From the NCBI GenBank assembly GCA_964582875.1, contig CAZOTZ010000018.1:1-23321 (forward strand): a stretch of 23,321 nucleotides of DNA, read 5' to 3'. Below the pieces are notes generated by a model. That model was not told the DNA's origin. It saw only the letters and a program-made list of their open reading frames with translations, and made no database searches. Made by a program: the position numbers and the translations under genes. Shown piece after piece: positions 13,185 through 22,196 of the stretch. The stretch's first letter is position 1. Each line of letters starts with the position of its first letter. The DNA comes from JAADDV01 sp964582875 (GTDB lineage: Bacteria > Aquificota > Aquificia > Aquificales > Hydrogenothermaceae).

Positions 13185-14492
13185 ATGGCTCAGCGAGGTA
13201 TTAGAGAGTACGATGGTAAAAGAATACTCGCCCAAAACTGGGAAGAGTATTTTAATGGAGACTTCGTTTATGATTTTAAATCTATCCTTATCACACCTGA
13301 AACAGATTTAGACAAAATCCCTGAACAGTATCCATGGGTAAAGGAAACACCACTTGTAGCAAAACCAGATATGCTTTTTGGTAAAAGGGGTAAGTTAGGA
13401 CTTATTTTCTTCAAGAAAGAAAAACCTGGTGATGTAACGTGGGAAGACGCTAAACAGTGGATAAAACAAAAAATGTCTGAAGAGATTGAAATTAACGGTG
13501 TTAAAGGACACCTGACCCACTTTTTAGTTGAACCTTTTGTTCCACATAAACCAGAAGAAGAATACTACGTCGCTATAACAACTGGTGAAGATGAAGATAT
13601 TATCTATATGTCCGCATTCGGTGGAATAGAAGTTGAAGAGAACTGGGATAAAGTTGTTGAGGTAAAAATTCCTATAACAGCTTCAGATGAAGAAATCAAA
13701 AAAATAATATCTGAAAATGTTCCTGAGGAAATAAAAGACAAAGAAAAGTTTGCTGATTTTGTCTTCAGGCTTTATAAACTGTTTAGAGACCTCCATTTCA
13801 CTTACCTTGAGATTAACCCCCTTGTTATGGTTGGAAACAAAGTTTACCCCCTTGACTTTGTTGGAAGAGTTGACGATACAGCCCAGTTTGTAGCTGGAAG
13901 AAAATGGGGTGAACTTGAATTCCCAGCAGGATTTGGAAGGGATTTAACTCCAGAAGAAAAATACATAAAAGAAATGGATGAAAAATCAGGAGCTTCACTA
14001 AAACTGACAATACTAAATCCTGAAGGAAGAATATGGACACTTGTTGCAGGTGGTGGAGCGTCTGTTGTTTACGCTGATACTGTTGCAGACCTTGGTTATG
14101 TTAAAGAATTAGCAAACTACGGTGAGTATTCAGGTAATCCATCAAGGGCAGAAACAAGAGAATACGTAAAAACTGTTTTTGACCTTATGACAAGAAGTAA
14201 GCATCCAAAAGGACACAAAATACTTATCATAGGTGGAGCTATAGCAAACTTTACAGACGTTGCTAAAACATTTGAAGGAATTATTGATGCAATGAAAGAG
14301 TACGCTGACAAACTTAGAGAAGTTGGAGTCAAAATATATGTAAGACGTGGAGGTCCTAACTACGAGATAGGTCTAAAGAAAATAAAAGAAGCTGCAGAAG
14401 AACTTGGTCTTCCTATTGAAGTTTATGGACCAGAAACACATATGACTGAAATCGTTAAAAAAGCTATAAAAGAAGCTGAAAAAGCTGCTTAA
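13185..14492 (+). CDS. aclB: ATP-citrate lyase, small (beta) subunit
   Basis: With AclA it cleaves citrate with ATP and CoA to acetyl-CoA and oxaloacetate, the key step of the reductive TCA cycle. This 435-residue subunit corresponds to the N-terminal part of animal ACLY. The ATP-grasp domain (about 1-245) contains LVAKPDMLFGKRGKLGL and FLVEPFVPHKPEEEYYV, both closely similar to ACLY. The citrate-binding domain follows (about 255-435), with LVAGGGASVVYADTVADLG and GEYSGNPSRAETREYV. RBS GAGGAGG. It is separated from aclA by 30 bp and carries tandem in-frame stops (TAA TAA). Order B then A as in Chlorobium-type clusters. Confidence 0.96.
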   Translation: MAQRGIREYDGKRILAQNWEEYFNGDFVYDFKSILITPETDLDKIPEQYPWVKETPLVAKPDMLFGKRGKLGLIFFKKEKPGDVTWEDAKQWIKQKMSEEIEINGVKGHLTHFLVEPFVPHKPEEEYYVAITTGEDEDIIYMSAFGGIEVEENWDKVVEVKIPITASDEEIKKIISENVPEEIKDKEKFADFVFRLYKLFRDLHFTYLEINPLVMVGNKVYPLDFVGRVDDTAQFVAGRKWGELEFPAGFGRDLTPEEKYIKEMDEKSGASLKLTILNPEGRIWTLVAGGGASVVYADTVADLGYVKELANYGEYSGNPSRAETREYVKTVFDLMTRSKHPKGHKILIIGGAIANFTDVAKTFEGIIDAMKEYADKLREVGVKIYVRRGGPNYEIGLKKIKEAAEELGLPIEVYGPETHMTEIVKKAIKEAEKAA

Positions 14493-14522
14493 TAACTAAA
14501 GAACACTAAAGGAGGTTATTAA

Positions 14523-16373
14523 ATGAGCAAGCCTGACTATTTACTTTTTGATAGAAACACAAAAGCTATTTTCTGGAACCTAAACAGAAATGCTATCCAA
14601 AGAATGCTTGATTATGACTACGTTGTAGGAAGAGAACCATCAATAGTCGCTATAGTTGCTCCTACCCAATCAAGAAAGTTTGATAAATTTTTCTACGGAA
14701 CAAAGGAAATAATAATTCCTATATACAAATCAACAACAGAAGCAGCTAAAGACTTCCCTGAAGCTGATGTTCTTCTAAACTTTGCTTCATTCAGAACAGC
14801 TTACGATGTAACAATGGAAGCCCTTGACATCCCAACAATCAGAACAATAGCTATCACAGCAGAGGGTATTCCTGAAAGATTTGCAAGAATTATGAGAATA
14901 AAAGCAAAAGAACTTGGAAAGTGGATTATTGGTCCTGCTACTGTTGGAGGAATTGCACCAGGAGCATTTAGAATTGCAAACACTGGAGGAACAATTGAAA
15001 ACATCATAAATTCTAAACTCCACAGACCTGGTTCAGTAGGTCTTGTAACAAGGTCTGGAGGTTTATTTAACGAACTTTCTAACGTAATCGCAAGGAATGC
15101 AAACGGTATAGCTGAAGGTATAGCAATAGGTGGAGACAGATACCCAGGAACAGACTTCTTAGACCATATGCTCAGATATGAGAAGAACCCACAGGTTAAA
15201 ATGATGGTTCTTCTCGGGGAAGTAGGTGGAACCCTTGAACTTAAGGTTGCTGAAGCTATAAAAGAAGGAAGAATAACAAAACCAGTTATTGCATGGTGTA
15301 TAGGAACAATATCAAAACACTTTGGTGGAGAAGTTCAGTTTGGGCACGCTGGAGCTAAAGCAGGAGCAGAAGCAGAAACAGCAGATGCTAAAAACGCTGC
15401 CCTTAGAGAAGCAGGAGCTTATGTTCCACAATCCTTTAACGATTTACCAGAGCTTATAAGAGGAGTGTACGAGGAACTCCATGCAAAAGGAGAAATACCT
15501 GAAATAAAAGAACCAGAAGTTCCCCCTGTACCAGAAGATTACGCAAAAGCTGTAAAAGCTGGAAAAGTAAGAAGACCTACAAACTTCATCTGTACAATAT
15601 CAGATGATAGAGGAGAAGAAGCCACCTACTGTGGAGTACCTATTTCAGAAGTTGTTGAAAAAGGATACTCTATAGCTGATGTTATAGGTCTCTTATGGTT
15701 TAAGAAAAAATTCCCTGAATGGGCTTCTAAATTCATTGATATGGTAATAAAAGTTGTAGCTGACCACGGTCCAGCTGTTTCCGGAGCCCACAACACAAAA
15801 GTTACAGCAAGAGCAGGAAAAGACCTTATGTCTTCAATAGTTACTGGAATATTAACTATAGGACCAAGGTTTGGTGGAGCAATTGATGGAGCTGCTAAAT
15901 ACTTCAAAATGGCAAAAGAAAAAGGAATGGACCCTGTAGAGTTTGTTGATTATATGAAAAGGGTTGAAAAAATACCTATCCCTGGTATAGGACATAGAAT
16001 AAAATCAACTAAAAACCCTGATAAAAGGGTTGAACTTCTTAAAAACTATGCAAAAGAAAACTTCCCAAGTACTGAACTTTTAGAATACGCATTAGAAGTA
16101 GAAAAAGTAACAACATCTAAAAAGGAAAACCTTATCCTGAACGTAGACGGAACAATAGGTGTTCTCCTCGTTGACATGTTTAGAGCTTTAGGATACACAG
16201 ATGCAGAAATAGATGAGCTTATTAACGCAGGGGCATTTAATGCATTCTTCGTTTTAGGAAGAACAATTGGATTTATTGGACACTACCTTGATGAGAAAAG
16301 ACTTGACATGCCTCTTTACAGACATCCAACAGATGACATTCTTTACGACGTTAAAAGACCTGAAGGAGCTTAA
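14523..16373 (+). CDS. aclA: ATP-citrate lyase, large (alpha) subunit
   Basis: This 616-residue catalytic subunit corresponds to the C-terminal part of animal ACLY. The first half (1 to about 325) resembles succinyl-CoA synthetase alpha: a CoA-binding region, GLVTRSGGLFNELSN (173-187), and the phosphorylated His275 in VQFGHAGAKAGAEAETADAK. The second half (about 345-616) is the citrate-synthase-like domain, with DHGPAVSGAHNT (414-425), PGIGHRIKS with His491, and NVDGTIGVLLVDMF with Asp542; these match the cleavage residues of human ACLY (His900, Asp1026 by position in motif). RBS AAAGGAGGT. It is the last gene of its operon, ending at a strong terminator. Confidence 0.96.
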   Translation: MSKPDYLLFDRNTKAIFWNLNRNAIQRMLDYDYVVGREPSIVAIVAPTQSRKFDKFFYGTKEIIIPIYKSTTEAAKDFPEADVLLNFASFRTAYDVTMEALDIPTIRTIAITAEGIPERFARIMRIKAKELGKWIIGPATVGGIAPGAFRIANTGGTIENIINSKLHRPGSVGLVTRSGGLFNELSNVIARNANGIAEGIAIGGDRYPGTDFLDHMLRYEKNPQVKMMVLLGEVGGTLELKVAEAIKEGRITKPVIAWCIGTISKHFGGEVQFGHAGAKAGAEAETADAKNAALREAGAYVPQSFNDLPELIRGVYEELHAKGEIPEIKEPEVPPVPEDYAKAVKAGKVRRPTNFICTISDDRGEEATYCGVPISEVVEKGYSIADVIGLLWFKKKFPEWASKFIDMVIKVVADHGPAVSGAHNTKVTARAGKDLMSSIVTGILTIGPRFGGAIDGAAKYFKMAKEKGMDPVEFVDYMKRVEKIPIPGIGHRIKSTKNPDKRVELLKNYAKENFPSTELLEYALEVEKVTTSKKENLILNVDGTIGVLLVDMFRALGYTDAEIDELINAGAFNAFFVLGRTIGFIGHYLDEKRLDMPLYRHPTDDILYDVKRPEGA

Positions 16374-16382
16374 CAAAAACGC

Positions 16383-16411
16383 AGGGGCTTTTAAAAGCCC
16401 CTTTTCTTTTT
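16383..16411 (+). terminator. Intrinsic terminator of the acl operon
   Basis: The 20-bp perfect palindrome AGGGGCTTTTAAAAGCCCCT (16383-16402) folds as a GC-rich stem with an AT top and is followed by TTTCTTTTT. It begins 10 bp after the aclA stop. Confidence 0.9.
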
Positions 16412-16502
16412 GTCTATCTAATAGTATTTCCCTATATTATTTTCCCTTCATAAAAATTTATTCTCTTTATCGTAAAATAGTTAAAAAATGAAAGAGGGTT
16501 TT

Positions 16503-18611
16503 ATGGACGTTTTAAAAGGTCTTAACAAAGAGCAGAAAGAAGCAGTAACTTACTTTTCTTCACCTTTACTTGTTTTAGCAGGGGCAGGTTCAGGAAAAAC
16601 AAGGGTAATAACCCATAAAATAATGTTCCTTGTAAACAATATAGGAATACCTTTAAACAGAATTTTAGCTATCACATTTACAAACAAAGCAGCTAAAGAG
16701 ATGAAAGAAAGGGTTAAATCTGCATTATCTCTTGAGGGTGAACCCCAGTGGATAACAACTTTTCACAGTTTATCCGCAAAAATACTCAGAATAGAAGCAC
16801 AGGCTTTAGGTTATCACAAAGACTTTGTTATATACGACGAAGAAGACAGTAAGAAAGCAATAAAAGATATACTTAAAGAACTTGACCTTTCAGATGATAT
16901 TTACAAACCAGAGAAAGTAAAAAGCACCATATCACAGATAAAACAGTACTTAGACAGCTCTATCATAGATTTTTACTCTATGACTATGCCCCATTTACCA
17001 AAAATACTTGAAAAGTACGAAGAACACCTTGCACTAAGTAATGCAATGGATTTTGATGACCTTCTTTTAAATGTTGTCAAACTTTTCAAAGAAAATCCAG
17101 AAATCTTAAAAAAATGGCAAAATAAATTTGATTATATACTTGTAGATGAGTATCAGGATACAAACAAAATACAGCATGAAATTTTAAAGCTTTTAGTTGG
17201 AGAGAGGGACTGTATAACAGTTGTTGGGGACCCCCAACAGTGTATATACACATGGAGGGGAGCAAATCCAGAAAACATACTTGATTTTGAAAAAGATTTC
17301 CCGGGAACAAAGATAATAAAACTTGAAAGGAACTACAGGTCAACAGGAATAATTCTTGATACAGCAAACAAAGTTATAAAAAATGCAAAAGGAAGGTGGA
17401 AAGAAAAAGTATTAAAACTCTGGACAGAAAAAGAAGAAGGAGAAAAACCTGTTCTTGTCTCCCTTGATACAGAAAAGCAAGAAGCAAACTTTATAGCAAA
17501 AAAAATAAAAGAGCTTGTTTCACAGGAAGGGTTCAGATACTCTGATTTTGCAGTACTTATAAGAATGTCATACCTGTCAAGAAATATAGAAGAGTATTTG
17601 ATGAAATACAACATCCCATATCAGGTTATAGGTGGGGTAAAGTTCTTTGAAAGAGCAGAAGTAAAGGATATCTTAGCTTACCTTAGATTTGCATTCCAGC
17701 CTAAAGATACACAGGCATTTAAAAGGATAATAAACCTTCCTTCACGGGGAATAGGAGAAAAAACCATAAAAAAAATAGAATCTTTCAAAGAAGAAAACTG
17801 GCTTCAGGCTTTAAATGATGCCTTTGATACCCTTTCACCAAAAATAAAAATGAGGGTTCAGGAGTTTCTTGAGGTAATAGAAACAGTCAGGAAGTATGGA
17901 AACGAGAAGCCTTCAGAAATGGCGAAGTATGTGATTGACTCAATTAACTACGAGGAGTATCTAAAGTCAAAGTATCCAAAAGATTGGGAAGACAGATTAG
18001 AAAACGTAAAAGAGCTTATTACAGCTTTAAAGGAAGTTGAAAAAAGTGGAAAAACATTCTTAGAATTTTTAGAAGAAAGTTCCCTATCACAGGCTCAAGA
18101 TAGCATGTCAGATGAAAACACAGTAAAAGTGATGACTGTTCATGCAGCAAAAGGACTTGAATTCCCTGTAGTTTTTGTAGCTGGAGTTGAGGAAGGTATA
18201 TTCCCATCTGCCCGTTCCTTTGAAGACCCTGAGCAGATGGAAGAAGAAAGGAGATTATTTTATGTAGCAATCACAAGAGCAAAAGAAAAACTTTTCTTCA
18301 CAAAAGCAAACTACAGAAGCTCCTACAATGGAAGGTATAATGAAACCAAGAAATCAAGATTTATAGAGGATATAAAAGAAAACCTTAAAGCTTTAAAAAC
18401 AAGAAAAAGTGTAGAAAAAAACAAAAAAAGTAGGCAGACAGGAAATATAAACCAGCCTTTACCAAACAGTTTTAGAGTTGGGGAACTTGTTAAACACGAC
18501 GTTTTCGGTAAAGGAGTTATAAAAAGTATTACCGGTAATAACGCAACTGTTGTGTTTGGGGAGTTAGGGGAAAAAAGAATAAGAACTGATTTTCTAAAAA
18601 AAGTTAACTGA
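16503..18611 (+). CDS. pcrA: PcrA/UvrD-type superfamily 1A DNA helicase
   Basis: A 3'-to-5' helicase of repair and replication-restart. Walker A is AGAGSGKT (26-33, Lys32), Walker B DEYQDT (215-220), motif III GDPQQCIYTWRGA (242-254), then LERNYRS, VMTVHAAKGLEFPVVF and EEERRLFYVAITRAKEKL. The C-terminal 45 residues (FRVGELVKHDVFGKGVI onward) form the Tudor-like domain found in PcrA and UvrD, which contacts RNA polymerase. Total 702 residues, normal length. Motif III reads GDPQQC where GDDDQS is usual, a mild variation. The ATG at 16503 is preferred over an in-frame ATG at 16488, because AGAGGG lies just before it and the family starts near LNKEQ. purT follows after 12 bp. Confidence 0.93.
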   Translation: MDVLKGLNKEQKEAVTYFSSPLLVLAGAGSGKTRVITHKIMFLVNNIGIPLNRILAITFTNKAAKEMKERVKSALSLEGEPQWITTFHSLSAKILRIEAQALGYHKDFVIYDEEDSKKAIKDILKELDLSDDIYKPEKVKSTISQIKQYLDSSIIDFYSMTMPHLPKILEKYEEHLALSNAMDFDDLLLNVVKLFKENPEILKKWQNKFDYILVDEYQDTNKIQHEILKLLVGERDCITVVGDPQQCIYTWRGANPENILDFEKDFPGTKIIKLERNYRSTGIILDTANKVIKNAKGRWKEKVLKLWTEKEEGEKPVLVSLDTEKQEANFIAKKIKELVSQEGFRYSDFAVLIRMSYLSRNIEEYLMKYNIPYQVIGGVKFFERAEVKDILAYLRFAFQPKDTQAFKRIINLPSRGIGEKTIKKIESFKEENWLQALNDAFDTLSPKIKMRVQEFLEVIETVRKYGNEKPSEMAKYVIDSINYEEYLKSKYPKDWEDRLENVKELITALKEVEKSGKTFLEFLEESSLSQAQDSMSDENTVKVMTVHAAKGLEFPVVFVAGVEEGIFPSARSFEDPEQMEEERRLFYVAITRAKEKLFFTKANYRSSYNGRYNETKKSRFIEDIKENLKALKTRKSVEKNKKSRQTGNINQPLPNSFRVGELVKHDVFGKGVIKSITGNNATVVFGELGEKRIRTDFLKKVN

Positions 18612-18623
18612 AGAGGTGAAAAA

Positions 18624-19811
18624 ATGCAGATAGGAACACCTTTATCCCACAATGCAACGAAAATTTTACTCCTTGGAAGTGGAGAGCTTGGAAAAGAATT
18701 TGCTATTGAAGCTTTAAGACTTGGTATAGAAGTTATTGCAGTAGATAGCTATGAAAATGCTCCAGCTCAACAGGTAGCCCAGAGAAGTTATGTAATAGAT
18801 ATGAAAAACGGGAAGCAGATAAAAAATATTGTCTATAGGGAAAAACCTGACTTTATTGTTCCAGAAATAGAAGCTATAGATACAGTTGTTTTACTTGAAT
18901 TGGAAAAAGAAGGTTTCACAGTTATCCCTTCAGCAAAAGCTACTAACTATACAATGAACAGGATAGGTATAAGAAGACTTGCTGCTGAAGAAGTTGGACT
19001 GAAAACATCAAAATACAGATTTGCTTCTGATATTGAAACTTATAAAAAAGCTATTCAGGAAATAGGTCTTCCTGCTGTTGTTAAACCTGTTATGAGTTCT
19101 TCAGGTAAAGGTCAGAGTATAGTTAGAAAAGAAGAGGATATAGAAAAAGCCTGGGAATACGCCCAGAAAAACGCACGGGGAAAAGGAGGAGAAGTAATAA
19201 TAGAAGAGTTTATTGATTTTGACTTTGAAATAACACTGTTAACAGTGAGAACCAAAAATCAGGAAACCCTTTTCTGTGAACCTATAGGACATATACAGAT
19301 TGAAGGGGATTACCACGAAAGCTGGCAACCTCAACCAATGAGCCCAGTAGCCCTTGAAAAAGCAAAAGAGATAGCAAAAAAAATAACAGATGCGTTAGGT
19401 GGATACGGTATATTTGGATGTGAACTGTTTGTAAAAGGAGATGAAGTCTGGTTTAACGAAATATCTCCAAGACCCCACGATACAGGTATGGTTACAATGG
19501 TTTCCCAAAACATGTCAGAATTTGAAATACATTTAAGAGCTATACTTGGTTTGCCTGTTGATGTAAAGATGACTGCAAAAGCTGCAGCTTCTTACTGTTT
19601 CCACGCTAAAGATTGGGGAGTAGCACCTGTTTATAAAAATGTAGATAAGGCACTTTCTATTCCAGATACAAAAATAAGAATATTTGGGAAACCAACAACA
19701 AGACCAAAGAGAAGAATGGGAGTAGCTCTTGCTACAGGAGAAACAATAGAAGAAGCAAGGGAAAGGGCAAAAACAGCAGCAAGTCTTATATCAGTAGAAG
19801 AAAGTTTTTAA
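18624..19811 (+). CDS. purT: Formate-dependent phosphoribosylglycinamide formyltransferase
   Basis: This ATP-grasp enzyme makes formyl-GAR from GAR, formate and ATP in purine synthesis, replacing the folate-dependent PurN. The opening MQIGTPLSHNATKILLLGSG and GSGELGKEFAIEALRLG are characteristic of PurT. ATP-grasp motifs follow: VVKPVMSSSGKGQS (near 153-166), IIEEFIDFDFEITL, and the metal-binding FNEISPRPHDTGMVT. Full length at 395 residues. RBS AGAGGTGA. It is co-transcribed with pcrA, 12 bp upstream, a pairing without obvious functional link. Use of free formate fits an autotroph with C1 metabolism. The last 4 bp overlap the convergent rmlD. Confidence 0.95.
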   Translation: MQIGTPLSHNATKILLLGSGELGKEFAIEALRLGIEVIAVDSYENAPAQQVAQRSYVIDMKNGKQIKNIVYREKPDFIVPEIEAIDTVVLLELEKEGFTVIPSAKATNYTMNRIGIRRLAAEEVGLKTSKYRFASDIETYKKAIQEIGLPAVVKPVMSSSGKGQSIVRKEEDIEKAWEYAQKNARGKGGEVIIEEFIDFDFEITLLTVRTKNQETLFCEPIGHIQIEGDYHESWQPQPMSPVALEKAKEIAKKITDALGGYGIFGCELFVKGDEVWFNEISPRPHDTGMVTMVSQNMSEFEIHLRAILGLPVDVKMTAKAAASYCFHAKDWGVAPVYKNVDKALSIPDTKIRIFGKPTTRPKRRMGVALATGETIEEARERAKTAASLISVEESF

Positions 19812-20641
19812 ACTCTCCGGGACAGGAATTCCTCAAGTTCCCTGTCCCAGCGATTTATTTCCACACCAAGTATTTCAGATATTTTTCTGTTTGACATAGG
19901 AGAAAATTTAGGCCTTTTAGCAGGAAGGGAAAATATATCTGACGAAACAGGTTTTATAAATTTATCTATTCCCTTTAACTCAAAAAACTTCTTTGCCCAT
20001 TCGTATCTTGAGGCATATCCAGAATTTGTTAGATGAAAAAGCCCATTTAACCCTTTTTCAATAGATTTTAATGTTATTTCTACTATTGTTCTTGTGGAAG
20101 TAGGTACAGATATTTCATCATAAGCTATTTTTAAAAAGGGACTCTTCTCAGACCACTGTAAAAGTTTGTACATAAAATTCTGTTTTCCCTCTCCGTAAAC
20201 CCAGCTTACCCTGAATATAAGATACTTATCTGTTTCTTCCTTTAAAAACTCCTCTCCTACATATTTACTTTTCCCATACATATTAAGAGGATTAGGTTTA
20301 TCTTCTTCTGTATATAAACCATCTTCTTTTTTTCCGTCAAAAACATAGTCTGTTGAGTAATGAACAACAAAAGAGTTAAATCTCCTGGAAGCAAAGGCAA
20401 TATTTCTAACCCCCAGAGCGTTAACCTTGAAAGCCTCTTTATAATCTTCTTCAGCTTTATCAACAAAGTTGTAAGCTGCACAGTTTAAAACAATATCTGG
20501 CTTTATAGAATTAAAAACATCTAAAACCTGAGAAAGATTTGAAATATCACATTCCTTATGTCCTAATGCAACTACATTATCAAGCTTTTTTGTAAACTCC
20601 CTTCCTAACTGTCCATCTTTTCCTATAATAAGATATTTCAT
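19808..20641 (-). CDS. rmlD: dTDP-4-dehydrorhamnose reductase
   Basis: It reduces dTDP-4-keto-L-rhamnose to dTDP-L-rhamnose for LPS or exopolysaccharide. It is an extended short-chain dehydrogenase: N-terminal NAD(P) loop IGKDGQLGREF (6-16), NCAAYNFVDKAE (53-64), STDYVFDG (96-103), and the catalytic pair Tyr122 and Lys126 in YGKSK. C-terminal RPKFSPMSNRKI is the usual end motif of this family. Length of 277 is typical. rmlA, rmlB and rmlC are not in this window. It is divergent from the response regulator with only 47 bp between. Confidence 0.9.
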   Translation of the reverse strand: MKYLIIGKDGQLGREFTKKLDNVVALGHKECDISNLSQVLDVFNSIKPDIVLNCAAYNFVDKAEEDYKEAFKVNALGVRNIAFASRRFNSFVVHYSTDYVFDGKKEDGLYTEEDKPNPLNMYGKSKYVGEEFLKEETDKYLIFRVSWVYGEGKQNFMYKLLQWSEKSPFLKIAYDEISVPTSTRTIVEITLKSIEKGLNGLFHLTNSGYASRYEWAKKFFELKGIDKFIKPVSSDIFSLPAKRPKFSPMSNRKISEILGVEINRWDRELEEFLSRRV

Positions 20642-20653
20642 ACATCCACCTTT

Positions 20654-20671
20654 TTTATAATATTTTATAAA
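20654..20671. promoter_or_regulatory. Symmetric divergent promoter core between rmlD and the response regulator
   Basis: A perfect 7-4-7 inverted repeat, TTTATAA-TATT-TTATAAA. It gives TATAAT on the plus strand (20656-20661) and TATAAA on the minus strand (20669-20664). Predicted transcripts start about 20 nt before the response regulator and 16 nt before rmlD. With only 47 bp available, both promoters must use this element. Confidence 0.45.
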
Positions 20672-20688
20672 AAAACTGGAGTAAAAGA

Positions 20689-21363
20689 ATGGCAGTTGTG
20701 TTTATTGTTGAAGATGATGAGGATATAAACGAACTTCTTGTCTACAATTTAAAAAAAGAAGGATTTAAAGTTAAGTCTTTTATCAATAGTGTTGATGCCC
20801 TTGAAGCCTTAAAGAAAGAAAAACCTGATATCATACTTCTTGACATTATGCTTCCAGATATAGATGGTCTTGAGTTTTGCAAAATTGTCAGGTCTGATAA
20901 AAATACAGCTCACATTCCTATAATAATGCTTACAGCAAAAAGTACAGAGATAGATAAAATTGTAGGACTTGAGCTTGGAGCAGATGATTATATAACAAAA
21001 CCTTTTTCCTTCAGGGAACTGGTAGCAAGGATAAAAGCCGTCTTAAGGAGAAGTCAAAAGAAATCCTCTGAAAAGATTATAAAAATTGGGGACTTAACAA
21101 TTGATACTGAAAGTTTTGAAGTAAATATAAAAAACGAAAAACTGAATCTGACATCTAAAGAGTTTAAATTACTTCTACTCTTTGTAAAAAATCAGAACAA
21201 AGTCTTTTCACGGGAAGAAATTTTAGATAAAGTATGGAAAGATGACTATGACGTTTATGATAGAACAGTTGATGTTTATGTTAAACATCTAAGGGAAAAA
21301 CTTGGGGAATACAGAAAATGTATTAAAACAGTCAGGGGAATAGGTTATAAATGGGACTGTTAA
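20689..21363 (+). CDS. OmpR/PhoB-family response regulator
   Basis: A 224-residue two-domain regulator. The receiver (1 to about 120) has the acidic pair Asp9/Asp10 (IVEDDED), phospho-acceptor Asp52 in LLDIMLPDIDG, Thr82 in MLTAKS and Lys104 in YITKPFSF. The DNA-binding winged helix (about 127-224) shows LTSKEFKLLLLFVKNQNKVFSREEILDKVW, then VDVYVKHLREKLG and TVRGIGYKW, typical of the PhoB/OmpR group. No histidine kinase adjoins; the next gene is convergent, so this is an orphan here. Target genes are not evident. It ends in a hairpin terminator. Confidence 0.92.
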   Translation: MAVVFIVEDDEDINELLVYNLKKEGFKVKSFINSVDALEALKKEKPDIILLDIMLPDIDGLEFCKIVRSDKNTAHIPIIMLTAKSTEIDKIVGLELGADDYITKPFSFRELVARIKAVLRRSQKKSSEKIIKIGDLTIDTESFEVNIKNEKLNLTSKEFKLLLLFVKNQNKVFSREEILDKVWKDDYDVYDRTVDVYVKHLREKLGEYRKCIKTVRGIGYKWDC

Positions 21364-21385
21364 AGCCCCAAAAGGGGCTTTTTTT
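21362..21385 (+). terminator. Intrinsic terminator of the response regulator gene
   Basis: AAAGCCCC, loop AAAA, GGGGCTTT, then a run of T residues to 21385. It starts within the stop codon of the regulator and reaches the stop codon of the convergent barrel gene. The minus strand lacks a good T-run after the stem, beyond the AAA/TTT base pairs. Confidence 0.88.
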
Positions 21386-22163
21386 AGAAAAGCAAACCAG
21401 CTGATACAAACGGTTGTTTGACCTTTATATCAGCTGAAGTATCGTCAATATCATCAAGTTTAAGTTTTTCATACCTGTATCCAGCACTTAAGAAAGGTTT
21501 TGCGATACCAAAGGACAAAGGATAAACCCTTACTTCCCCCTGTATATCATAATAGTGGTTTCCACTGTAAACCACTCCTTTACCTTCAACATTGATAGAA
21601 ACAAAATCAACAGGATAAAATCCTACACTTAAGTACAGTAAAGGAACAGGAACAGTAGCAGATGTTTCATCTGTTTCATTTCTCGTTTTATCCTCAACCC
21701 TTGCCTTAAAATCTATAACCCTTACAAAAAGCCCTGCCTCTGCTTTAACTTTTCCTAAAGAAAGTGTATTTACAAACGGAAGATTATAAAAAAGACCAAT
21801 ATCAAACCTGTTTAACTTTAAGTCTGTTAAAACCCTATCTTCTTCATAAACAGTGATATTACCAAATGTATAACCGTTTTTTACTTTACCATCTCCAGAG
21901 AACTTCATTTTAGTGTACTGTAGATAAAGGTTGGGAATAACTGGGATAGGATGTTCAATTTTAGCCTTTACAAAATAGGAGTTTTCATCTCCTATTTTAA
22001 GGTCATTTTTAATATCAACCTGGCCTCCTTTGTAGTTAACCCAGCCGGAAGGTTTCTGTTTAATAAATCCTGCTGAAAACTCCCCATCAATAAGTGGAGC
22101 TGCAAATGTTGAAACAACAGAAGTAGCTAAAAAAGAAAAAAAGAAAGAATTCACTCTTCCCAT
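21384..22163 (-). CDS. Outer membrane beta-barrel protein, TIGR04219-like
   Basis: A 259-residue protein with a signal peptide (about 1-22, ending STFAA before PLIDG) and a body of alternating amphipathic strands. It ends in a terminal phenylalanine after VSAGLLF, as in Bam-dependent barrels. The early GEFSAGFIKQKPSGWVNYKGG and the strand HPIPVIPNLYLQYTKMKF resemble the TIGR04219 family of outer membrane proteins, which has no known function. RBS AAGGAG lies 8 nt before the ATG. It follows the inositol phosphate synthase after 33 bp without a terminator, so they are probably co-transcribed. Confidence 0.8.
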   Translation of the reverse strand: MGRVNSFFFSFLATSVVSTFAAPLIDGEFSAGFIKQKPSGWVNYKGGQVDIKNDLKIGDENSYFVKAKIEHPIPVIPNLYLQYTKMKFSGDGKVKNGYTFGNITVYEEDRVLTDLKLNRFDIGLFYNLPFVNTLSLGKVKAEAGLFVRVIDFKARVEDKTRNETDETSATVPVPLLYLSVGFYPVDFVSINVEGKGVVYSGNHYYDIQGEVRVYPLSFGIAKPFLSAGYRYEKLKLDDIDDTSADIKVKQPFVSAGLLF

Positions 22164-22196
22164 GATTTTCTCCTTTTATTTATTTTTATTTTTAAA

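Noticed and set aside
15626..15907. A 93-residue frame antisense to aclA.
   Set aside because: It is a shadow of the conserved citrate-synthase-like domain, with no ribosome binding site.
16267..16491. A 74-residue frame running over the aclA end, the terminator and the helicase start.
   Set aside because: It reads through a strong terminator hairpin and its first half is the aclA gene in another frame.
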